A DNA stretch of 64,000 bases from Ailurus styani (Eukaryota; Chordata; Mammalia; Carnivora; Ailuridae), in the NCBI GenBank assembly GCA_002007465.1, contig LNAC01000032.1:10234336-10298335 (forward strand). The letters are read 5' to 3'. The translations under genes and the position numbers were made by a program. Every line of letters begins with the position of its first letter. The stretch's first letter is position 1. The notes beneath the pieces were generated by a model that was not told the DNA's origin, did no database searches, and was given only the letters and a program-made list of their open reading frames with translations. This document shows positions 1-11,300 of the stretch, piece after piece.

Positions 1-1154
1 TGGGGACTAGAGGACAACTCAGGACAGGTGTGGGCTTTTGGATCATTCTCACCTGGGGGAGGGTCGGTGGTGTCCAGGAACCTCAACTGGCACTGTTAGG
101 GAAGTGCACTCTTGTGCAATGGAACTTCTCACTCATGGCAAAGTTTTCTTTGTTTCCTTTTGTCCTTCACCCACTGGGGAAGATGGTAGTCCATGCTTTC
201 CTTTGGTTTCTAGCCAGGACAGCTGCACCATTCCCATCTCTCCTGGACCCCGATTTCCTTCCTGTTTAGCTGCAGCTGTCCAGCATGCCCACTCCTGGCA
301 CGACCTGCTCAGGCCTCTGTTTCTATATCACAAATGCCAGCATTTCTCACGTCCTGCCTACAGGGTCATTTTGAGGCCACAGATCTGTTTTTTGTTTTGT
401 TTTGTTTTAATGGTAGATGTGTAGAACATTACAGTTCCATTAAAATAACATGTATAGATGTTACAGGCATGTTAAAGGCATAAAATTTTTTATGCCTAGA
501 AAAATACCTAATGTATCATAGCTATCCAATAATTATTGAAATGAATTAATTAAATCTAAAGTAATTTTCATTAGGCACAAAATAAGCCTCGACCTGGGCC
601 GTCTGCAAAGATTTGTTATGTACCAGTAGGTATGTTTATGAACCTGTTTATTAATGTATAACTTATTCTGATGGCAATTACAAATTTTCTAATGAATTTA
701 TATTTACATACGTACAAATTTTTGTTACAAATGGTGTTTATGGGCTGTTGGACTTTAGGAATCTGGTTTTTTAAATTGTGTTTTTCACTGTATGGGATGT
801 AAAAAGTCTAAGTTCGGCAAGAAAAAAGTTGCCTTCCTTTCCAAAGTTAGTGTCTTTCAGAGTGTGAACATTTGCCAAATGGAATTTCGTCTTGCTGTTT
901 TTCACTTTCTGAGCTATCATAAGGGATTTTTTTTCTTTCAACTGTAGGGATGAAGATTTCTAGATTTGAAGTTTTGCCCAGATTAAGACTTCTATTCTTT
1001 CCATTATTTATTTCTTGTGCTTTTCTAAACATACATAGGCTTCCAAAGGTGGAAGAGGTGAAAGAAAGGAGGGAGAGAGGCAAAGGAAGTGTTTGACCAC
1101 TTTCTGTGTGCTTGGGGGGATTCCCAGACTGTGCTATTGGACTGAGCCATTAAA
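1..1154. other. Unique sequence, no gene seen
   Basis: No exon, RNA gene or clear repeat is visible. There is a short TTTTG run near 391-411. The part from about 430 to 800 is AT-rich with several TAAT/ATTA cores and could be non-coding conserved sequence, but nothing in it proves function. The open frames here are short and resemble no known protein. Confidence 0.6.
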
Positions 1155-1155
1155 T

Positions 1156-1190
<35 letters not shown>

Positions 1191-1201
1191 GTGTATGTGT
1201 T
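1155..1201. repeat. (GT)n microsatellite, interrupted
   Basis: A GT dinucleotide run with a few TATG interruptions in its right half. The interruptions suggest an older, less mutable tract. Confidence 0.9.
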
Positions 1202-1965
1202 TCAAAGTTCCTTTCCAACGAGCGGCCTATATTGCTGCTTTTATAATGCCATGAGTGTAGTGGGGGTTCCTGTGGAGACTCTGGGACCATGAACCCCATA
1301 AAGACCATCATCTGCACTTAGGGATGTACCCACGTTGTCAGGAGACACTCTTCCACATGTTTCTTGTGCTTCTGCACATCTTGCTGGGTGGGTGTGCCAA
1401 GAATGCTCTTTATCCATTTCTTGGAGTAGTGTTTGCAGTGAGCAGTCTTGAAGGATGAGATAATGTGTCTCTCTGGAACAAAGAGCAATCTCACTTACTG
1501 CTTATTATAAAGCAGCAGGTTCCCTAAAGCACCGGTTCCTCAGCTGTGACTCCAGAGTGACAACAACACGTGCAGCTTCCATCCAGGCCCCTCAGTGCCA
1601 CCCACTGTGGGCTTTGGGATGGGAGAACGGACACAAACCTCATGCTCACGCTCTCTGCGGTAACAGTCCTTTGTCTCTGGCCCAGGTGTTTCATGTGTTC
1701 TGCCAGCTTCCAAGAGATAGTAGCTGGTTAATTTATTACCTTGTAAGTATAAGGCCGGATGCAGGTGTGTTGTGTAGTAGGTGACTACTTACGCAGTTAA
1801 ATATATTCAGCTGTGTCCCTTTTAGAACCTAATCACCGGGGCCTCACCTACAAATAGTGTGGTTAGGAAGGTGGTGGTGTTGTGTGGCTCCTCGGAGCTT
1901 CTCCTAAGACCTGAGGAGGGCTTCTTGTGTATTCATGTCTTTGCCACTGGCCTGTGCTTCTCCAG

Positions 1966-2016
1966 GGAACCAAGGGAGACCAAGGCATCTTGGCCAAGAA
2001 TTGTATCCTGAGTCAG
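1966..2016 (+). other. Candidate 51-bp exon (weak)
   Basis: Seen: the segment is preceded by a pyrimidine-rich tract ending in tctccag and followed by gtaaga, a consensus-quality acceptor and donor. It is exactly 17 codons and open in the frame reading GTKGDQGILAKNCILSQ. Known: short in-frame cassette exons look like this, and the first two triplets resemble a collagen Gly-X-Y repeat. Inference: it could be an alternatively spliced exon of a plus-strand gene, but chance pseudo-exons with this quality are common in mammalian introns. I do not recognise the peptide, and the Gly-X-Y pattern breaks after two repeats and a glycine. Confidence 0.15.
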
Positions 2017-2837
2017 GTAAGATGTAAAACTGACATAGGCAAGAGGTTGATCTTGAGAGTACAGAGTAGCAGAAACCAGGACTGTGGGGTGTGGGGAAGA
2101 GCACATGACGTTAGGAGCCTAGGAGGACATCTGGTTCTGCAAGAAGGGAGACACATGGGGAAGTCCAGGTCAAGGCCGTGGGCCAGGGTGAAGAAGGCGC
2201 AGGCAGAGCCCATTTTAGAAACATCCTGCCTCTGCTGAATTGGACTGGGGAAGAAAATTTCTGTTTGCTTGTGATATTTGCCAAGTGAATTGTTTTTCAA
2301 GCAGTTAACCAACCTATTGGAAAGTAACCCCAAGATCACCTCTATGCTGGTTTAGACAATTTAGAGAGTGTTTATAATTAGCAGTCATGCAGCTGATGAA
2401 AGGCAAGTAATGAATATTTGTTTAGAACAGTGTTTTTTCCCTTCATAAAATATCTGTAAAGTGTATTTACTTGTTACCTGCAATATATATTTACTCTTTC
2501 CCTCATGGAAAGAATAATATGTCTACTTGGTAATTAGGCCTGATATTAAGACTCCACAGGGTGAAAGGACTCTCAGGTCTCAAAGAGGAGATAAACTATT
2601 GAAACCCCACTCCTGTTGTTTCCAGTGTGAATCTTATTGGCATTTAATCAGCCAGATCCTAAGTATTTTCATTCGTTTAATGATATGTGAAAATTATTAA
2701 CTGTCTGCAGCCATCAAAGTGAGATCCGTGATGACTGCTGAAACCTAAGGATTCATGGATTAAGTGAAAAGTGCATGGATCAGGAAGTGGATTTTAATGG
2801 GGAAATATCTGTTGGAGTGACACTCCCCCCCACCCCC
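2017..2837. other. Unique sequence, no gene seen
   Basis: No exon or clear repeat recognised. The part from about 2350 to 2760 is AT-rich with poly-pyrimidine tracts. Overlapping short open frames on both strands around 2010-2340 are non-repetitive but match nothing known. Confidence 0.55.
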
Positions 2838-2851
2838 ACCCTGGGACTGCT

Positions 2852-2880
2852 TTAACCCACTGAGCCACCCAGGCGCCCAC
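2852..2880 (-). mobile_element. 29-bp CAN SINE head fragment with its own flanking repeat
   Basis: The segment is the reverse complement of the first bases of a CAN SINE (ggcgcctgggtggctcagtgggttaa). It lies exactly between two copies of accctgggactgct (2838-2851 and 2881-2894). The direct repeat has the length of a target-site duplication, but the A-rich 3' part of the SINE is missing, which is the opposite of ordinary 5' truncation. Confidence 0.8.
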
Positions 2881-2894
2881 ACCCTGGGACTGCT

Positions 2895-4009
2895 ATGTAT
2901 AGCTACACAGGTTGTGGACTGCACAACTCCTTGGGACATGTGTGATGTTCCCTGGAACTGTGCGATGTAGAGTTCTGTGTGCATTGGGCTGTCATCTAAA
3001 GGTTTAACTTGTGGCATATAAAGTGAGTGATCCTTTTAAGTTGAACAGGTTCAGACATTTCTACTCAGTGTTATAAGTACCACCCGTGCCTTTCAGCCTT
3101 GAAGAATCTGGTGGTGATGATGTTGGTAGTGGGGGGGGGGATGGGGGCTTCTCATGGGGAGTTGGGAGCTCCCTGCCAATGTGGGGTTCCTCAGTCTGAC
3201 AAGGACTTCTCAGGTGCCCTGGGGTCTTGTGTATGGGGTAAAAAAGCCCTCTGACCAGGGTCCACTCTCTACTTGCTGTTCACTGGACCCAGGGAGACCA
3301 AAAGAGCTACAGTTGCTGAACTGAAACTGGACCCTTGAAGCCAAGAAAACCATGTGTTTGCTTATGTTAATAAGTGAGTAAGCTTGATCACTCATGTTCA
3401 AAATAATTAACCTCGTTTGTGAAGTGATAGTCTGTACTTACATTGGATTCAAGATTCAAAGGTATTTGTTACCACAATGAAGAGGCTGCCAACCAACTTT
3501 TTACAGTTTCTTAATATAGTTACTTCACTTTTTTTAAATGACGTGTTTACACACGCACACACACACACACTCAGTGTTTGCTAGTTTAAATACACAGATT
3601 AATAGAGATCCTTTTTTGTATGGAAGATTATTGCATACCTCTGCAAGTAATTTTAGGGAATAAAAACCAAGTGTTAACACACAAACTTTTCTTCACTGTT
3701 CTGGATACAGTTTCATAAAAAAGACTTGGGAGTGGAACTGTCCCCACTGCAAAAAGACCCTGCTGTTGCCTTCTTCAACAGCCGGGTTCTGTTCTGCCAC
3801 TTGAGCTGGGAACCTGTCGCACAGGAAGAACGTCTCGTATCCTTACAGCTAGGTGGAGGTACCAGCCCCAGATATGCTCCTTATTCCCTCCCCAGCCGAG
3901 CCGACTACCTCCAGGAAAGACTAGAGGACTTACCTGCCCCTCCCACAAGCCTTTCCCCCAGTCGAAGTCACTGTGTTTTCTATAAAGGGACTTTTAAATC
4001 ATGGAAGGT
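2895..4009. other. Unique sequence, no gene seen
   Basis: Contains a G-rich run near 3130-3145 and a short (CA)n tract at 3550-3571. An open stretch from about 3711 to 4029 has an acceptor-like cttctggatacag-type end upstream and caggtaagg downstream, but the donor side lies in or beside a degraded MIR and the peptide is unrecognisable. I do not call it an exon. Confidence 0.5.
3550..3571. repeat. (CA)n microsatellite
   Basis: Short run of CA dinucleotides with one CG interruption near its left end. Confidence 0.85.
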
Positions 4010-4140
4010 TGTGGGACCTGACATCGTCAGGTAAGGATTTGAATCTCGCTTCTATTATTCTCTAGCTTTGTTGCCCTGCCTCCTTTTAAGTTTTTTGAGA
4101 CCTTGTTTCCTCCTCAGTAAAGTGAGTATGTTGAGAAATG
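4010..4140 (+). mobile_element. MIR SINE remnant
   Basis: Retains the MIR order: a 'tttgaatctcgct' core, a stretch corresponding to 'ctagctttgttgccctg', then 'tttcctcctcagtaaagtgag'. Strongly diverged, as expected of this ancient tRNA-derived SINE. The right end is approximate. Confidence 0.55.
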
Positions 4141-4554
4141 GTTCTCTGTAGAGGTCCCACGTTGCTTGTGCACATCTCAGGAGCTGAGGCACTGACTGCC
4201 TTTGTTCTGGGTTATCTTTTTAAGGATGTTTGTAGAATGAAAAGCCCATGGGGAAAAAAAAAAGAATGCCTGAGTTCCCTAAGTTCAGGGACCCTCTCTT
4301 GTCCCGTTCACTGTGGGAGCCATCTTTGCGTTGTCCCCTGGAGAGCGGTGCTCACGTGCGGATGCTGTGGCTGCGGCTCCTGCCGTGAATAATAAACCAT
4401 CCTTGGTCTCTAACCCAGGGGTTCTAGGTCTCCTGCCAGCACCCAGCAAACTGTGGTAGGCTCGCATCATCGCTTACAGGGAGATGAAAATCGTGGGCCC
4501 TGCACGGTACTAAAGTCTTAATCGGTGTATGTGTCTGCTCTGCTGCTTCTCTCC

Positions 4555-4860
4555 ACAGCTGTCCCTGCCTCCGTTCAGGTCCTTACTGGTTCCCGTGTGC
4601 GATATTGCAGTCCCCTTTTCCTTCCCCAACACTGCATCTTCCCGTTCTGCTGCAGGGAGATTTCTCGAGTGGCAGATCTGATCGTGTCACACTGCCCTGC
4701 TTTAAACACTTAATTGGCTCTTAATTAGGATTAAAGCCAAGCTCCGTCACAGGGACCTTGCCTAGGTCTCCCCTCCCACATTCATACTCTGTTCTCCAGC
4801 CACACCTGCATGGAGCAGAGGGGTAGATCTCCTTGATGATCATTAGGAACTATTCAGTGA
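4555..4860 (+). mobile_element. L2 LINE 3' region fragment
   Basis: Shows the typical L2 phrases in order: 'gatctgatcgtgtcac', 'ctgctttaaacacttaattggctc', 'attaaagccaagctcc', and 'tctccagccacacctgc'. An old pan-mammalian LINE fragment with no coding capacity. Ends are approximate. Confidence 0.65.
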
Positions 4861-5134
4861 CACGCAGAGGTCTCCTGCTCCGCTTCCCAACCCCCTGTGG
4901 GAATCGGGGCTTGGTGACGTGTGAATTGTGGACTCGAGTTTCTTGATTGTAACTTTGCACTTACCTCTGCCCTCAATGACCTTTCTGCCATTTCTGTCCA
5001 CCTTCCAAGGTGTAGCATCTCGCACAGGAAGTTGTAAAGAATAAAGAGGTCATGAGTGCAAAGCACTTAGCCCAGGGCCTGATTAGCTGCTTCTGGTGTT
5101 GCTGTAATTATTCCTTTTGTAAGAGTTGGTGCCT

Positions 5135-5324
5135 GAGGCGCCTGGGTGGCTCAGTTGGTTAAGGTCCCACTCTTGATTTTGACTCAGGTCGTGATCTCGG
5201 GGTCGTGGAATAGAGTCCTGGGCCGGGCTCTGAGCTCAACAGTCAGTCTCCTTGAGATTCTCCTCCCTTTGCTCCTCCCTCAGCAGCCCACTCGCTCGAG
5301 CTCAAAATAAATATAAAAAAAAAA
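5135..5324 (+). mobile_element. CAN SINE, full length
   Basis: Head 'aggcgcctgggtggctcag', body 'ggtcgtgatctcggggtcgtgg', pyrimidine-rich middle, then 'aaataaatat' and an A run. It is flanked by agttggtgc on both sides. More diverged than many others in the window, so an older copy. One of only five full-length copies on the plus strand. Confidence 0.93.
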
Positions 5325-5984
5325 AGTTGGTGCTAGAATTCTAGCTTTTGGGAACAAACAGCCTCTACCCACACCCTATCAGTCAGGTGTACTCCATTTA
5401 GCTGTTTAATCCTTTAGCATATATTCTCTATAGATCTTTGGAACTATTTTAAAAAATCGTCAGAAATACACCCAAATCTATTATAATACTGGAAAGAAGG
5501 CATTTATATCTGTCTCTTCCGGCCAGTTGGATGGCGTCTGGAGAGGGGTTCCGTGGAGAGCTCTTAGCTAAGGAGTATGGGCCTGGCTCTCAGCCGGTTT
5601 CAGTTTAAGAGGCTCTGGGCAATCTGTTTTGTTCTGTAGTCTCTCTTCCCCCTTTTAACACCCTGTTTTTCACTGATGGTCTTTGATTCCCAGCAAAACG
5701 GTTTTCTAAAGGATAAATCAGAGGTGGGTTTAAAGGGTTAAAATACAAGCTGGCTCTTGTGAGTTCTCCCAGCTGTCAAATCCAATGGACTGTACCCTGT
5801 CCAGCTAGGTCTACCATTTGAACTATTCCAAGCACTGGTGAGAAGATGGGCAGTAGTCACTAACTCTCCCTCGGGCAGGGATTGTGGTGTTGGCATTGCA
5901 TCTCCATCGGGCGCTTGACCCAGTGGGCTTCTCTGGTGCTTATTCGGTTGGGAGGCCATTCCCCACTGGTTTGTGAGGGCCTTG
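5325..5984. other. Unique sequence, no gene seen
   Basis: No exon or repeat recognised. Short frames at 5738-6129 on the minus strand run into an L2-like end and have no known match. Confidence 0.5.
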
Positions 5985-6085
5985 TGAGGCAGGACCTGAA
6001 TAATGGGATTTCATCCCAGGTCTTGACAGAGGCTGGCTCCCAGAAGGCATTCCATAAATTGTTTTGAATGCATGAATGACTAAAT
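5985..6085 (+). mobile_element. Possible L2 3' end
   Basis: The phrase 'gaaggcattccataaattgt' followed by 'gaatgcatgaatgac' resembles the terminal part of L2 ('gtgctcaataaatgttgaatgaatga'). Short and diverged. Confidence 0.4.
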
Positions 6086-6958
6086 AAGAAAATGTGAGTG
6101 TGCTTAGTTAACTGTAAACCAGTAGCCAAATGTGAACGGATCCGCCCCGCCCCGCCCCCTCTCTGATGTGGAAAGATGTGCTAATGCAGAAGGGGGGCTG
6201 TCAATGGCAGTTTGGGGTGATGGAAAATGCTTATTACTACACTTGGCTTTATCTCTGCCTGTGCCGTGTTGTCCTCTTGTACCTCCCTCCCTGAAGGGTT
6301 AGCTGCTAGGCTGTGGAGGATAGTCCTAAGTAGCTTATTGTCAGGACTTCTGGGCTCTGTTTTAGTTCAGACCTAGAGGGCTTTCCAAAGAATGGGCACC
6401 TTTTGTCTCCTCTTTCATCCCCTCCAGCTAGGGTTTATAATCCCTTTTATCCTTTAATTCTCTCCACTTCTATTTGGATCTTCCTCTGAAGAGCGTTATC
6501 TCTGACGCCATTTTGCTTCTTTAGGATCCTCTTTCCTCCCAGAGCCACACATTCCTCCTTTGTGTTTCCTGGATATTTTCTGGGATCACTTTTTGAGTGA
6601 GTTGGGGTATGTCCGGTAAGGTAAAGGGAGTGGTAACTATTACATCTTTGAAATTTGGGACAAGCATCTAATAAAGGATTTTTTCCCCCCATTTCTGGAC
6701 TTCTTTTTATCAAACACTTTTAGCATACACTTTATACCACGTTTAGTGAGTTGGTTTTATTTTGAATAATAAAGTTATTCAAAGGAAAAAGTACATATAT
6801 ATGCATGTCAGTTGACAGTATCTGAATATTTGAAATGGAAACTTCTAGAAAATCTGAGGACATGGCATTCTTAGGTAGTGAAACTTGATAATACTATAAT
6901 CCAGACTTTGGCCCCAGTTTTCCTTTTTGGCTTATGTAGGACAAGGCAAAAGTTCCTT
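6086..6958. other. Unique sequence, no gene seen
   Basis: Includes a short C-rich patch at 6143-6160 (ccgccccgccccgcccc-like) resembling stacked GC boxes, without a wider CpG island. The remainder is AT-rich. No splice-flanked open frame stands out. Confidence 0.5.
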
Positions 6959-6974
6959 TGTACCTATCTCTTTA

Positions 6975-7140
6975 TTTATATTTGTTTATTTATTTTAAAG
7001 ACTTTATTTATTTGAGAGCAAGCAAGCAGCGAAGGGAGGGGGAAAGCAGACTGATGTGGCATTCCATCCCGGGACTCCGGGATCATGACCTGAGCCAAAG
7101 GCAGAGAGAGGCTTAACTGGCTGAGCCACCCAGGCACCCC
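6975..7140 (-). mobile_element. CAN SINE
   Basis: Read from the minus strand it has the tRNA-like head (gagccacccaggcacccc in plus reading), the 'gatcatgacctgagcc' body and an A-rich end (plus: tttatttattttaaag). Target-site duplication tgtacctatctcttta / tgtacctgtctcttta, one mismatch. Confidence 0.95.
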
Positions 7141-7472
7141 TGTACCTGTCTCTTTAGAGGATAGCACGATGGAAGGGATTTGTCACTCCCTACCACTTGA
7201 GCTTTTGTGACAAATCTTGATACTTGTATAGTGTTTGCCTTCGTGTCCTATCAGGGTCACTGAAAAAGAGTCAAAACCTTGTAAACTGGAGAGTAGGATA
7301 CAAATGGAAGTTGTTAGTAATTTTTACTTAAGTGCACAGGAATTCTTAGCTTGACATGGAAGAGGCTGGACACTGTTCTGTTGCTTGTGTGTGGTCTATT
7401 TCATGAAAATCTAGTCCTTAGGGGTAGTGGTATGGGGTGGCATAGCCATTGTAATCCAAATGATGCCTTTTA

Positions 7473-7693
7473 TTTTTTTATTTATTTTTTTTTTTTAAAG
7501 ATTTTATTTTTTATTTATTTGACACAGAGAGAGAGATTACAAGTAGGCAGAGAGGCAGGCAGAGAGACAGGGAGAGGAGGAAGCAGGCTCCCTGCTGAGC
7601 AGAGAGCCCGATGCGGGCCTCGATCCCAGGACGCTGAGATCATGACCTGAGCCGAAAGCAGAGGCTTTAACCCACTGAGCCACCCAGGCGCCC
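7473..7693 (-). mobile_element. CAN SINE, mustelid-type young copy
   Basis: Full-length minus-strand copy with the 'gattacaagtaggcagagaggcaggcag' type body typical of mustelid copies. The target-site duplication aaatgatgcctttta is perfect (7458-7472 and 7694-7708), so the insertion is recent. Confidence 0.97.
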
Positions 7694-7748
7694 AAATGAT
7701 GCCTTTTAATTGGTCAGATTATCTCGAAGAGTGACTATTAATAATTTT

Positions 7749-7925
7749 TTTTTTTTTTTGAGAGAGAGAGAGAATATGCGGGAATGGGAAGGGGGAGGGA
7801 GGGGAAGATTCTCCAGCAAACCCCACGCTCAGCTTGGAGCCTGAAGCAGGGCTCCATCTCAGGACCCTGAGATCATGACCTGAGCTGAAATCAAGGACAC
7901 CCAACTGAACCACCCAGGCACCCCT
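7749..7925 (-). mobile_element. CAN SINE
   Basis: Minus-strand copy with poly-T, a GA-rich stretch and a head ending 'ccacccaggcacccc'. Flanks actattaataatttt / accattaatcatttt, a target-site duplication with two mismatches. Older than the neighbouring copy at 7473. Confidence 0.93.
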
Positions 7926-7940
7926 ACCATTAATCATTTT

Positions 7941-8339
7941 AAGTTCTGTTCATCAAAGTGAAGAAATGGGATCCAGTGTGATTTTTTTTTTACAGATTTT
8001 TAATCCTAGAAAGGATTTGAGATTTGAATACCATCTTTATGGATGAAAGGCAAACTTGATTAATCACTTCATCTTCAGTTGTATTATTGGGTGATAGAAC
8101 TGAAGAGGTCGTGGCAGACACGGAGAGAATATTGAGTTGTTTAGGTGAATCTGCCTTATTTAGGTTGTTGAAGGATTCATCGATTTGTGGGTGAGGGAGA
8201 ACTGTGGCAAGGTAGTTTTAGCACTTGCATTGCATTTTAACTTTACATTGCGAGGGATTTTTGAGGCTGTGTGAATAGGATTACAAGGTAAGCTTAGGGC
8301 AACTTAGGGTTGTATAAGGAACTGGCTTTGTTGTCTTAT
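7941..8339. other. Unique sequence, no gene seen
   Basis: No exon or repeat recognised. AT-rich, with a short poly-T at 7982-7991. Confidence 0.5.
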
Positions 8340-9060
8340 GTCCAGTGGCCCCACCCCCACTACCCGACTGAGCCAGAATTTTGGCAGCTTCTGACCCATC
8401 ACCAGGGTCTCCGGATGTTAACGTCTCACTCTTTCACATCTGCCCTCATTAGTCTGTCAACATGACTGTTGCCCTGGCCTGAGCCTTTATCCTCCTGACT
8501 GCATTGGCCGCCTGCTGTCTCTGCCTCCTGCCTTCTTCCCTGTCCGTACTCTACCCTGAGCCAGAGAGGGCTTGTCTCCTGTCTGTCTCATCACCACACT
8601 CCCACGCTTTGAGTGCCCTCCACAGTTTCCTGCTGTCTGTGCTCTAGTCTGACATCCTCCGCATTGTCTTCTCTTCCTCCAGTGCCCACCTTGCAGCCGT
8701 ACCCCCTGCTTTTCCTCCTCTTCTCTCACTTCAGCCCTCTGGTCTTTCTTTTCTTTCTCCCTGGAACACTTCCTCCTTCAGACCCTTCACATATGTGACT
8801 CCCAGAGCACATGGGGCTACCCGTCCCCCAAGTCAGGTTAAGCATTAGAATATTCTGTGCTACCTCCCAGGACTTCTGCTGACTACCTGTCATCATTAGG
8901 TTAGGTCATTGTTGTTTGTTTGGGTGATTATTTGTCTGTATTCTGGACTAGTCAGCTTCCAGAGGGCAGGGGCTCCGCACTGAATGTGACCTTCATGACT
9001 GCCTCAGCCCCTGGGACAGGGTGTTCAGTGTGCTCCTTAGGGCTTGGTTTTCCACAATCG
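8340..9060 (+). mobile_element. L2 LINE 3' fragment
   Basis: Diverged L2: a pyrimidine-rich coding-end region, 'ctggaacacttcctccttcagacccttc', a 'tgtttgtttgggtgattatttgtctg' stretch, and the end motif 'ccagagggcaggggctccgc' followed by 'cccctgggacagggtgttcagtg'. No coding capacity. The left boundary is uncertain. Confidence 0.65.
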
Positions 9061-9415
9061 TTTCGGTTTACACTGGCAGTCTCCACGTCCTGACTGACTA
9101 ATAGGGTCCCCTTTCACTTGGAAAATTACTCATTTTGGATAATAGTGCACACAGTGATCCTATTTAAAACCAGAGGCTGGTGAATCACTCAGGTAAGTGG
9201 TTTAATTTTTAGGCTCCTAGTGCATGGTGGGAAGGGGTCATTTTAAGTCTCATCTGGCTGAAGAGAATTTATATTCTTGAAACTCCGGCAGCATATATGG
9301 ACTTTTTTTTTTTTTTTTTAAACATTTTGAAGAGGTTAAGAACATTCCTTTGGGCCCCTGGGATTTTAATATGCTGGTGGGAGGCTTTAAGGCCCTTAAA
9401 GAAACCGAAAATGAG

Positions 9416-9630
9416 GGCGCCTGGGTGGCTCAGTGGGTTAAAGCCTCTGCTTTCGGCTCAGGTCATGATCTCAGGGTCCTGGGATCGAGGCCCGCATCGG
9501 GCTCCCTGCTCAGTGGGGAGCCTGCTTCTCCCCCTCTCTCTGCCTGCCTCTCTGCCTCCTTGTGATCTCTCTCCCTCTGTGAAATGAATAAATAAAAAAA
9601 TCTTAAAAAAAAATTATAAAAAAAAAAAAA
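9416..9630 (+). mobile_element. CAN SINE, young
   Basis: Head 'ggcgcctgggtggctcag', body with 'aaagcctctgctttcggctcag', and tail 'aataaataaaaaaatctt' with a long A run. Perfect duplication gaaaccgaaaatgag at 9401-9415 and 9631-9645. Plus orientation. Confidence 0.97.
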
Positions 9631-9899
9631 GAAACCGAAAATGAGCCCAGGTGGCCATGGGTAGGTACTTCTTCCAGAGACTGACAAACTTTTAATTGGA
9701 AGGGGTTGACGGTGTTTTCACCCTGTTCGGCCAGCAGACACGGTCCTTGCTCTCCTCACTGTAGCACAAGCTGGTCTCCCGTTGGCAGTGTGTCTGTGGG
9801 GGAGCTGGTGGGGAGCGCAGAGGTAATCTGGGCTGCAGTTTCCCTGCCCATCCAGAGACCCTCCAGGAAGTGACAGGGACGGTGCCAAGTGATTGAGTT

Positions 9900-11300
9900 A
9901 CAAAAAATCGAAAAGGCAGCACGAGACCGTGCTTTGGAAGGCCTCTTACGGCTCAGGCCCCCTGGAGACTCCGTTTCCTCTTCTCAGCCTTGGCGCCTAC
10001 ATGCACCTGCCTGAGGGAAGGCTCTGAAGAACGGAGCACAAATAACGCTTTGCAAGGCACTTTCAAGTGGGTGGTCCCTTCAGGGGGAAAGGGCTTTTTG
10101 CGACACTAATCTGAAGATGATTTTTATCAGATCGCATAGCCTGAGGTCCCAAAACCACACCTGGGGAAAACCCCTCCCAGGCCTGGCTTCGATGCCACGG
10201 TTGGGGAGCCCTGAAGTGGTGGATTCGTTCCGCTGGCCCGGCTTGTAGGAAGCCGAGGGAGACTTGTGGAGGCCCCAGGCGGTGCTGAGAGGTGGCGGGG
10301 AAACCAAGCCAACAACAAAAGCCTAGACGTGAGCGACAGGCCTGCGTTTGCTGAGTGCAGGTGCCGTGGTGTCCGAGAGCTGGGCACAGTGGCCCTCAGT
10401 CGGAAGGACCACGCACGGTAAAGCCACACGTCCCTGGGACCTTCCGGTGGAGGCTGATGGGCGCCAGGAGATTCAGCACTGCCTTCCTGGCTTTCCTGCC
10501 GGCTTTTGGTTTGAAGCTTGTGTGCAAGGGCTGCTCGTGTTGCTTGCCAAGTCGGCGTAGGCCAGAGCAATAGAACGTGGGAGATGTGCAGGCCTCGTGG
10601 CGATTTTCGCCAGTCCCGGGATTCAGCAAAGCCCTTGCGAGGTTGCTCTAATAGTTCCATGTCTACGAGAGGCCGCGTTCAGGTTGGCTCACGAGAAAGG
10701 TGAAATGAGGTAATCACAATTATGTGATTTTTAAATTTTTTTTCAAGTTCTGGCATCTCGTGTTCTCTGCCTACCAGAAATATTCCGGCAGAACCGTGAT
10801 AATGCCTTTCATCTGCTGAGCCGTCCAGATGGCGGTTTCGCCGCCAGTGAGCAAGAGGGAGCGTTTGAGATTTAGGAGTAAGTTCATTCTCTTCCTCGGG
10901 GTGACCTGCTGAAGTCTGGTGCACGTCGTGTGCCGAGTGTCAGTGCTGTGTTGTCCGAAGTCCTTATCCTGCAGGGCCTTTAAAAAGCCTTGTACCTTAT
11001 GTTTAAGGGAGGACGTCTTCCATTTCCCAGTAATCAACGACTGCCTTCATAGAGCACTTCATGCTTTCTCAGGATACTTTCTGTGACCTAAGTGGACTCC
11101 AAGCTCCTCGAGGACAGAGGCCATCCCTCCCGCCGGGCAGCACCCGAGCCGAGGGAGGCCTGGCTGTGCCTTTTCCCGTTGGCGCATGGCCTCCGGTCCC
11201 GGGCCGTGTTTACCGAGTTCTTCCCCTGGCTGCCAGGTCCTCCCTTTCCTCATTCAGTCCAGGGATGTTGAGCGAGCACGCGGGCCTGCAGCTGTAGTGC
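9900..11300. promoter_or_regulatory. CpG-rich unique stretch, possible regulatory region
   Basis: CpG dinucleotides are visibly far denser here than in flanking DNA, for example around 10180-10690 and 10800-10950. No SINE explains this. It contains the longest open frame of the window (10127-10660, minus, 177 codons), which is low-complexity in composition and has no recognised domain. Its openness probably reflects GC content. Inference: an enhancer or alternative promoter is possible. No TATA box or clear first exon was identified. Confidence 0.3.

Noticed and set aside
3711..4029. Possible exon with acceptor-like and donor-like ends
   Set aside because: The donor lies in a degraded MIR and the peptide is unrecognised; ordinary chance matches are likelier.
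7351..7650. Frames ending in a conserved-looking SRLPAEQRARCGPRSQD peptide, repeated near 14.5 kb and elsewhere
   Set aside because: The shared peptide is the CAN SINE body read in frame, not a protein family.
10127..10660. 177-codon open frame on the minus strand as a gene
   Set aside because: No recognisable domain, no clear splice or promoter context, and the GC-rich composition alone lengthens open frames. Kept only as part of a CpG-rich region.
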